Positions 11,101-15,216 of a stretch of 20,853 bases of DNA are shown one piece after another. Both the position numbers and the translations under genes were made by a program. The notes under the pieces are model-generated. The model made no database searches and had not been told where the DNA came from. It saw only the letters and a list, made by a program, of their open reading frames with translations. This DNA is from an alpha proteobacterium 3107 (GTDB lineage: Bacteria > Pseudomonadota > Alphaproteobacteria > Rhodobacterales > Rhodobacteraceae). The stretch is from NCBI GenBank assembly GCA_001483205.1, contig JPPB01000125.1, positions 1 through 20,853 on the forward strand, given 5' to 3'. How positions within the stretch are numbered: the first letter of the stretch is position 1; every line of letters begins with the position of its first letter.

Positions 11101-12470
11101 AGGTTCTGCTTGCCATGAAGCATGGTGTGATCCCGAAGCATCTGCATTTCAGAACACCCAATCCGCATATCGAATGGGATGAGCTTCCGGTGCGGGTGAC
11201 GGCAGAGGAAACCGCCTGGCCGCCGCTGACAGGTCGTCCGCCTATCGCCGGTATCAGCGCATTCGGCATTTCGGGAACGAACGCCCATCTGCTTGTCGGG
11301 GGCTACAACGGACAGGTTGGCGAAACCGCGCAGAATGACGTGAAACGATCCCCGGCAGGGGCGGCGCTGCGTGTGCCGGTTCACCTGCCGGAATCCCCTG
11401 ATGGCACGGCCCCGGCGGGGGATGGCGGGATCAGGCCGCGCGGCCTGCGGTTGCTGCCGCTGTCGGGAAAATCCTCCGGCGCGCTCAGGGAACTGGCGGA
11501 TCGGTATCTCGGCTGGCTTGACGAACACGCGACGGACATGTCGTCTGACATCAGCGCGGGCATGTCGTTTCTTGCTGACATGTCATGGACGGCAGCGATC
11601 GGGCGCAGTCACTTCGAGTATCGGGCGGGTGTCGTCTTTGAGGATATTCCGACGCTGACCGAAGGGCTGACGCAAATCGGCACCCGCGGCGGCATCGCGA
11701 AATCGCAACGGAACGATAAGCCCGCGTTCATCTATTCCGGAAAGGCCGGTGACTGGGCAGGCCGGGGGCGGGTTTTGTATGAAACCGAGCCGGTGGCGCG
11801 GGCCGTCCTTGAGCGGTGCGACGCGATATTTCGCGAGGCGCACGGCAAATCGCTGCTTGATGCGATTTCAAAGCCCGCCCATGGTGCGGATGACCCCGTG
11901 CTGATGCAGGTCACTGCCTATGCGCTTCAATGTGCGGTTACGGCGCTGTGGTCCGGCCTCGGCCAGTCGCCCGGTGTGATTTGTGCCGGTGGGGTTGGTG
12001 CAATCGCGGCTGCACAGGTGGCGGGCGTGTTCGATCTTGAAAGCGGTGTGCTGCTTGCGGCAAGGCGGGGAGAGCTGGCCGGAGCAGATGGCGGCGATGT
12101 GGTGCCCGGAGATGTCGGGGCGTTCCTTGAAGGCGTTTCGTTCGCGTCGGTCCGGGTGCCGTTGCTGGCCGACATGTCAGGCCGGATGATCAGGCCGGGA
12201 GAGACACCGGACAGGTCAGGTTGGAGCGCCAGTGTATTCCGTCCCCCGGAATTGTCCGAAGCGCTGGCGGCATCCGCGAATGTGGGGGAAACAACCATTG
12301 TCGAGATTGATCCCGACAGCGAAAGCGGCCACATGCGATCCGTGGCGCAAATGTATGAGGCAGGATTCGCGCTCGATTTTACCGGCCTCTTTGCGGGCGA
12401 GACGCGGCGGCGCATCTCGGTTCCGGGCTATCCGTTCCAGCGCCGGAGCTTCTGGTTTGACCGGATATGA
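2199..12470 (+). CDS. type I polyketide synthase, KS-AT-DH-cMT-ER-KR-ACP-KS-AT0
   Basis: The 3423-residue megasynthase has these domains. KS1 spans about 17-440 (Cys189 in DAACASSL, His324, His364). AT1 spans about 581-870 (Ser671 in GHSVGE; AFHS at His777, which suggests malonyl-CoA). DH spans about 955-1240 (His978, Asp1155 in LDGCFQ). A C-methyltransferase has its SAM motif VIEVGAGTG at 1482-1490. The ER starts near 1920 (LNFWDVF, then AGAGGVG near 2026-2032). The KR starts near 2215 (TGGLGGIG; Ser2347, with His2360 where Tyr is usual). The ACP carries Ser2523 in GMDSL. A Pro/Gln-rich linker of about 45 residues leads to KS2 (Cys2781, His2916, His2956 all present). The tail is a shortened AT (3177-3423) in which the GHS serine motif has become AGG. 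No second ACP, thioesterase or reductase follows. The first module could make a fully reduced, alpha-methylated acyl chain, iteratively or once. Release must come from elsewhere. A phosphopantetheinyl transferase is not in the window. Confidence 0.95.
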   Translation: MSTDHQTDGARRRAEPVAIVGMACRFPGAPDIRSFWHLLETGGNAVTDGVPRSGPNRLEELFSDPRNLQGACRYCAYVDDIDLFDARFFRISPVEAELLDPQQRMMLETSWQALEDAGMDPDRLRESLTGVYTGISNDEYRMLVVDSERPGEAAKSLYALSGTNLNGTSGRVSFVLGLMGPAKAVDAACASSLLSVHDAVADLQQGKADLAIAGGVQAILNSRIFELRADSMMLSPDGQCKAFDSSANGYVRGEGCGVVVLKRLRDAEADGDRIWGVIRGAAVNHGGASIGLTVPHEPALEKVIEAALSQAGIPASDVDYLEAHGTGTEVGDPIEINAVARVYGKGRKADQPLLVGSVKTNLGHLESAAGIAGLIKAVLVMQRGVIPKHLHFRNPNPSLNWDELPLQVTSTMMDLPDRNGRPRMAGVNSFGISGTNVHILVGEYPAPDTAPYPPDRVVGSGQAVVIPSSEAAVTSAEHGKTCQRRGIRLLPLSGKSEQAVRDLAGRYLSWLDEQTGEFPAEDGLPEQLLADMAWTAGVGRCHFDCRAGVPFNSVGQLRERLEKLAEAGPGDAPRPAARVAFAYTGQGSQWAGMGRDLYESEPVARRVFDRCEEVFVKERGTSLLDVMFGRAGKEQLGDTAWEQPALYALETALTAQWSSVGVRPDMVLGHSVGEIAAAQAAGVFSLEDGMRFAAKRGLLLSQTEEGAMVAVFAPPDQVASAIRAANAGSAGVGVNISADNGLHQVVSGPVACIESLATRLEAEGIRVRRLNTTRAFHSPLIDPVLDALRASLDHVTVKPPELTVVSNLTGKAVSDGRLLDGAYWCRHAREPVAFASGARALAALGADVILEIGPGSVLAPMASSAWPDEAPAPVVLSSLQAPAAAAPDNDGSFAEAVAGAYQSGLPIRFEGLFAGETRRRIPVPGYPFQRESYWLSAPKQRRSIGEHPLLGMQRESASGEITYETELFPTDPEWLSDHRVFERVIAPGALYGTMAASVSLTGSGGPVIVEDMQLHSPLVFAEEAGKDEAAANGRTVQLLVSNSDSADKGAACLQILSKGSAETEWTLHAECRVAADTNAPGAATRRADLERLKSGLAPVDASVLYQARAGTGIDLGGSFRTLGNLWAKQGEALGEVSLREGTTLTHTEIHPLVLDGCFQVVAAARIQGSAEDETTYLPFGWERLWLTAGDLPEKVVCHVRMHEATGEPNAEANGPAEVLSGELRIYDPDGTLLGGLDGYTVKRATRAALFSAIEGVNDLLYEVVWRERPLVPAIIAADFLPEPAAVAQDFMPLADYLEEEGVARARRSALLSDLDRWSRARAIRTLEKLGWQRSAGEVVESEELRRQLGVTDEHKRVFRRLLEMLARSGVLQEDDGRFIVKAGHDDPLPQDVQPDPESFADHLAELHPHGKTEIGLFRRCGAALPEVLRGRMDPLTLLFSSGYPTPGDLYLDAPIARAANRLLRDAVRALVARLPAGRRLRVIEVGAGTGSATASVLPELPKGRFDYMYTDISAGFFAEAESRFGDGGGCIEYRPLNIENDPVAQGFNAHAYDLIIASNVLHATRYLDETLGHCLTLLAPSGQMVALENLRGQGWMDLTFGQLDGWWRFADDYRPHHALAGPDVWCRALKDTGFDGAEVLGLDASRPDDLPDRGVIVAKGPDKVSETPGTWVLVADRGGMAAELANGLAARNQTVLIVSEGPEYGQTSGTTGILTAHVDFRRRESWQALLEDLPDDVPLSGVVHLLALDGHGAEASACDIRQDVQHAGASALALVQGLTDSDNIPAKGIWFVTRGAQVLEREAAGGALAGAALWGFGKAVAREAAHLMPRMIDLDPTVAAPATDLVEELMYPDSENHIALRRGNRQVARLVRADNGPERLELPKEGAWGLIPDPTGIFEKPCVSPLPALPLEGREIRVAVQAAGLNFWDVFRSLGFIEDGNLGREMCGHIIAVGADVTRVSVGDHIVGLGFGAFAAEMVTHEELVAPAPRAIPVSDLATVPSAFVSAALSYELSGLEAGDRVLIHAGAGGVGLAAIQLAQVAGAEVFATASAPKQAYLKSLGVRHVFDSRQTNFGKEILDATDGAGVTVVLNSLTSEGFIDASLSCLAQGGRFVELARRDILSTEEMAALRPDVGYDILELDVLKKTDPAWVGRVLRDVVARLAAGELKPLIHSRWPLAEAGAALRFMRSARHVGKIVVTAQPLASGRLRGDRTYLVTGGLGGIGLTVAEWLAGLGAGAIVLNGRRPPDEDAQAAIRALEDRGVNICVELADVSDNAAVDDMLARMDEELPPLAGVIHSVGVLSDGALTNQNWDRFETVLWPKVLGAWHLHRATADRDLDLFILFSSRVGVMGNPGQANHASANAFLDQLAGHRRALGLPGQAIAWGAWSEIGEAAEQKDRIERQRSALGGRWFTPQQGIRALDRLVRQDVTNSVVMAMDWSVFGEAVEDRPAFLEDLLSSVTEDDTGAGVSSEDLLSGLTNANAGAREELLVTFLQQELQAVLRLPSAPAPSVGFFDLGMDSLMAVELRNRLNRAFAGMCKVSNTVVFDYPEIQALARHIDGELGEISAEATPPKQPVPEPKQQAQPAPEPPPAQPTAQIAQVPERPGKAQQDQEQIAIVGMACRFPGAPDLSGYWRQLRAGAEAVTDGRCDEGPWSGIIGDPRATEATNRRGGFIEGLDRFDAKFFGIQPIEARKMDPRQRMLLETSWHALEDAGIDPGPLRGSRAGVFAGLGSSEYRDLIAAAGQDDSYLGTAASVAIGRIAFALGFMGPAVPLDMTCAASLVAVHQAATSLRQREVDLALAGGVHAILSPSVMRFMREYGMLSRTGLCRTFDADADGFVRGEGCGMVVLKRLREAEADGDRIWGIVQGSAVNQNGAAAALTVPNGTAQERLYEEAVAQAGIAPRDLDYLEVHGTGSEMGDPIEVRAVAAVYGRERDAERPLLLGTAKTNIGHLESAAGVAGLIKVLLAMKHGVIPKHLHFRTPNPHIEWDELPVRVTAEETAWPPLTGRPPIAGISAFGISGTNAHLLVGGYNGQVGETAQNDVKRSPAGAALRVPVHLPESPDGTAPAGDGGIRPRGLRLLPLSGKSSGALRELADRYLGWLDEHATDMSSDISAGMSFLADMSWTAAIGRSHFEYRAGVVFEDIPTLTEGLTQIGTRGGIAKSQRNDKPAFIYSGKAGDWAGRGRVLYETEPVARAVLERCDAIFREAHGKSLLDAISKPAHGADDPVLMQVTAYALQCAVTALWSGLGQSPGVICAGGVGAIAAAQVAGVFDLESGVLLAARRGELAGADGGDVVPGDVGAFLEGVSFASVRVPLLADMSGRMIRPGETPDRSGWSASVFRPPELSEALAASANVGETTIVEIDPDSESGHMRSVAQMYEAGFALDFTGLFAGETRRRISVPGYPFQRRSFWFDRI

Positions 12471-12494
12471 CGGTTGGCGGCGCGGGGTATCGGC

Positions 12495-13529
12495 CTACAG
12501 AATGCCCTGATCTGACAGAAATTTCCGCAGCATTGCCGCGCATTGTTCCGGCTGCTCTAACTGAAGCAAATGCGACGCATCAGGTATAAAATCATAATCG
12601 ACGGTGGAAACGTGACCTAGGTCAAACGTGGGCAGATACGTGTAGGGAAGCGTGGGGTCGGCCCCGATGACCTTTGTCGGGCAGGTCAGCGTCGTCAGGT
12701 CAAGCAGGGGCGAAAAGCTCCTGACATATTCTGCGATCTGGGCCTCGTATTCGCGCGGACAGCGAAGTTCATACGCTTCACCGTCGGCGCTTTGGCGAAG
12801 GGTTGAGCGCGCCATGAGCTCGCGCACCCCAGGCACAACACGGGCGAATCCGGGAAAGATCGCCAGGAGTTCGGCAAGTTGCTGCTCGGACCTGAAGCGC
12901 ACGGTGCGATTGCGGATCATCGCCGCCATTCGCTCTGCCGACCGGATAAATTCCTGCTCGCTTGCCGTGGGCTTGCACAGCGGCGGATCGAACAGAACCA
13001 GCGCGGAATAGGCATCACCGAAGGACAGAAGAGTGATCAGCGCCGAGAGCGAATGGAACACGCCGACCGTGGGCTTTTTACCATATTCCAGAACAACGGC
13101 AGAGAGAATGAGATCATGGTCGGAAATCAGCGTCGGAATATTATGATCCCGCAGGGCACCGACCTTGTTCCTGCCGTGGTTTCTGAGATCATAGACCATC
13201 AGGTCGAAATCGTCGGCCAGCATCGACCAGAACGGATAATAGGGATCAATGGCAAGACCGTTGCCATGGCTGAACACAAGCCGGGGACCGGACGGATTGC
13301 CGTGCTGACGCACTGTGGTGACGGTGTGCTCGTCCAGTTGAACATCGCATGTCGAAAGAGGTTGCGGTACCTCCCAAAGCACACCTTCCGGTGCGGACAG
13401 CAAATCGGTTTCCTGCCGATCAGGGTCTGTCCCCGGAGCGCGGTTCGCAATCATCTCATGCACACCTGACCGGGTGATACCGGGATGATGTAACGACATT
13501 TTCGCACGAGTCGCATGATCTCCTAGCAT
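12495..13529 (-). CDS. alpha/beta-fold hydrolase
   Basis: The alpha/beta hydrolase is about 344 residues long. Numbered from the ATG at 13529, it has the oxyanion motif HGNG at 88-91, DLRNHGRN after strand 4, a nucleophile elbow VFHSLSA with Ser160 (G-x-S-x-G replaced by the permitted small-residue form H-S-L-S), a candidate acid in GADPT (Asp291) and His320 in PDASHLLQ. The N-terminal ~75 residues before the fold have no recognised motif. The start is uncertain: a TTG at 13538 and ATGs at 13529, 13499 and 13454 are in frame, and none has a well-placed ribosome site. It converges on the PKS with only 24 bp between the two stops, and lies downstream of the freestanding ACP. A thioesterase-like role, releasing or editing the polyketide, is an inference from this context. 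Hydrolysis of an unrelated ester is possible. Confidence 0.85.
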   Translation of the reverse strand: MLGDHATRAKMSLHHPGITRSGVHEMIANRAPGTDPDRQETDLLSAPEGVLWEVPQPLSTCDVQLDEHTVTTVRQHGNPSGPRLVFSHGNGLAIDPYYPFWSMLADDFDLMVYDLRNHGRNKVGALRDHNIPTLISDHDLILSAVVLEYGKKPTVGVFHSLSALITLLSFGDAYSALVLFDPPLCKPTASEQEFIRSAERMAAMIRNRTVRFRSEQQLAELLAIFPGFARVVPGVRELMARSTLRQSADGEAYELRCPREYEAQIAEYVRSFSPLLDLTTLTCPTKVIGADPTLPYTYLPTFDLGHVSTVDYDFIPDASHLLQLEQPEQCAAMLRKFLSDQGIL

Positions 13530-13620
13530 TGTCTGCAATCAACGCCGGAACCCTTGGGCCATGAATAGACACACAAAAACGACCCCGAGCCACCTGATGG
13601 CCGGACCTGGACATCCGGTG

Positions 13621-13652
13621 CAGGGAGCGATGCAGCAAACATGCGCTCCCTG
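13621..13652 (-). terminator. 9-bp hairpin after the ACP gene
   Basis: CAGGGAGCG at 13621-13629 is the exact reverse complement of CGCTCCCTG at 13644-13652, with a 14-nt loop, starting 9 bp past the ACP stop. No T-run follows on the minus strand. It may only partly stop transcription and so set a higher ACP than hydrolase dose, or it may protect the acp mRNA end. Confidence 0.4.
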
Positions 13653-13660
13653 ACGTGCTG

Positions 13661-13888
13661 TCAGCCGCGTGCGTCGATAAAGCTCACAAGATCCCGAAGG
13701 GTCTCGAATTGCCGACACTGTTCAGCGACCAGCCCGAGATTGAACTCTTCGTTCACAAGTTTGAAAAAGGCAACGCAGTCCACCGATGATACACCGGAGT
13801 CGACGAGCTTTGCGTCAAAGTCGGGCGCACGGCCAAGATCAAGATTGTCGTCTATGATCTTTTTGATGCGGTCTTCGGTTGATGACAT
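13661..13888 (-). CDS. freestanding acyl carrier protein
   Basis: This is a 75-residue, acidic, four-helix-type carrier protein. The modification site is in LVDSGVSSVDCVAFF: the family core D-S-G/L-x-S matches with the pantetheine-accepting Ser in GVSSVD. The size equals that of stand-alone ACPs. The start is well supported: AGGGAGG at 13898-13904 lies 9 nt upstream of the ATG. It precedes the alpha/beta hydrolase on the same strand, with a hairpin in the 131-bp gap, and its leader carries a strong promoter. It is next to a PKS whose last KS has no ACP behind it, so it is a natural candidate carrier for that KS. That pairing is an inference. It could instead carry a starter unit. Confidence 0.85.
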   Translation of the reverse strand: MSSTEDRIKKIIDDNLDLGRAPDFDAKLVDSGVSSVDCVAFFKLVNEEFNLGLVAEQCRQFETLRDLVSFIDARG

Positions 13889-14004
13889 GAGATTGGGCCT
13901 CCCTGGTTTGAGATTTGACAGGTATGGATAAACACCTGCTTTGTCGTATTCCCCGAATCACGGCACGAGGTATCGTAGCCCCGAGCCGCAGAAGCGGTCA
14001 GTGA

Positions 14005-14032
14005 ATTATAATGGTTCAGGCGGCTGTGAAAA
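14005..14032 (-). promoter_or_regulatory. sigma-70-type promoter for the ACP-hydrolase transcript
   Basis: On the minus strand a perfect TATAAT (14005-14010) follows TTTTCA (14027-14032; four of six match TTGACA) with a 16-nt spacer. Transcription would start near 13998 and leave a leader of about 110 nt before the ACP start. AT-rich hexamers of this quality are rare in this GC-rich window. The 13-bp palindrome CAAAAGACTTTTG at 14051-14063, about 20 bp upstream of the -35, is a possible regulator site. Confidence 0.5.
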
Positions 14033-14073
14033 GCCCTATTTGACCCGTTTCAAAAGACTTTTGCATAAACCCA

Positions 14074-15216
14074 TCAGCGTTCGACGAGCGAGGCCCGTTC
14101 GGGATCATACCGGACGCTCTTTATGCTGCCGTCTTTGATCTTCGCGACAGCGGCATCAATGGCGTGGAGCGGAACCAGAAACCACTCACGTGGCACAACC
14201 GGGTTTCCGAAGCGGTCCATCACCTCAATGTCCAGACGCGCGGACGCAAAGATACGATGAATCAGGTTTTCGAGTTTTGCCCTGTTGATGTTGTAGAGCT
14301 TATACGTGGCAACAATTTCGACGCCAGCCATCAGGAATGTCGGCTGAAGATGCGCCCCGGCGATACGCCTTTCCACGCTCATGTCGGTCACACCGATCTT
14401 ATGCACCAGCTCGCGGTTCCCGGCGACCAGCGGAAGATCAGATTTGCTGCGCAGCACATAGATGGTGCCGCTGGCCGCATCGCCCCCGGCTGTATTGGCA
14501 GCAAAGAGAGGACCGGCTGTCAGCTCGGTGATCCGGCGACCGGCTTTGTCCTTGTTCAGGGCGCGCTGAAGCGAGCGCATGAGCAGGTTGCTCTCGGTGC
14601 CATTGTCAAAGATCACCCGAAGCCGGGCATCGGTGCGACCCTGATCGGTCAGCGTGACCTCACCCTTCCCGGCGACATAGGCTTTCTGTCCGCCGACGAT
14701 GAAGAAGCGGCCTTGCTCGATCTCCGCCTTCATCTCGAATGGTCTGGTTTCGCGAAGACCGGCATTGAGTTCGCTCTGAACCTGCTCAAAGAGTGGCTTG
14801 AACTTTGCGAAATCCTCGCAGCGATCACGCGAAGCAATCTGCTCGGCAGCGTGCTTCTCGGCGGTCGAGCGCACATGGCGCAGTTCTGTGATCGGCGATG
14901 TTTCAGCTTCAATCCCAAGCTCTGCAAGCAGCGCATCATCATCAAGCTCATCCGCCGTGTTTCCCGGCACCTCAGCGGATGAGCCGGACAATTCACGAAT
15001 GCGGTCGAGCCGCACGGCATAGAGCCTCTCGAAAATATCCCGTTCCCCGCCATGACGGGGCGGATGGCCATGCTCCCCGACAAAGCGCTGAATCTCTTCA
15101 AAGCCCGCGATGAAACGCTCTTCTTCAGGGGTTCGGTTGGCGGCCTTTTTCGCCTCAACCTCAATACCAAGCTCAGCGAGAAGCGCGTCATCCTCTGCGG
15201 TGAATTTCTCAGCCAT
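14074..15216 (-). CDS. GIY-YIG nuclease family protein (T5orf172/MUG113-like)
   Basis: The 380-residue protein has a C-terminal divergent GIY-YIG domain at about 250-350: TIYVLRS (251-257), HKIGVTDMSVERRI (272-285), a KLENLIHRIF helix with candidate metal-binding Glu316, and REWFLVP at 343-349. The N-terminal half is helical and charged. It contains the segment DDALLAELGIE twice, at 9-19 and 93-103, flanking a block with GEHGHPPRHGGERDIFERLYAVRLDR. The domain is known as a metal-dependent endonuclease fold in restriction and homing enzymes. The ATG at 15216 overlaps the helicase stop by 8 nt (ATGGCTGA). A GTG at 15225 is the alternative start. It is the last gene of the four-gene operon and probably supplies DNA cleavage for the helicase, an inference from position. 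Confidence 0.82.
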   Translation of the reverse strand: MAEKFTAEDDALLAELGIEVEAKKAANRTPEEERFIAGFEEIQRFVGEHGHPPRHGGERDIFERLYAVRLDRIRELSGSSAEVPGNTADELDDDALLAELGIEAETSPITELRHVRSTAEKHAAEQIASRDRCEDFAKFKPLFEQVQSELNAGLRETRPFEMKAEIEQGRFFIVGGQKAYVAGKGEVTLTDQGRTDARLRVIFDNGTESNLLMRSLQRALNKDKAGRRITELTAGPLFAANTAGGDAASGTIYVLRSKSDLPLVAGNRELVHKIGVTDMSVERRIAGAHLQPTFLMAGVEIVATYKLYNINRAKLENLIHRIFASARLDIEVMDRFGNPVVPREWFLVPLHAIDAAVAKIKDGSIKSVRYDPERASLVER

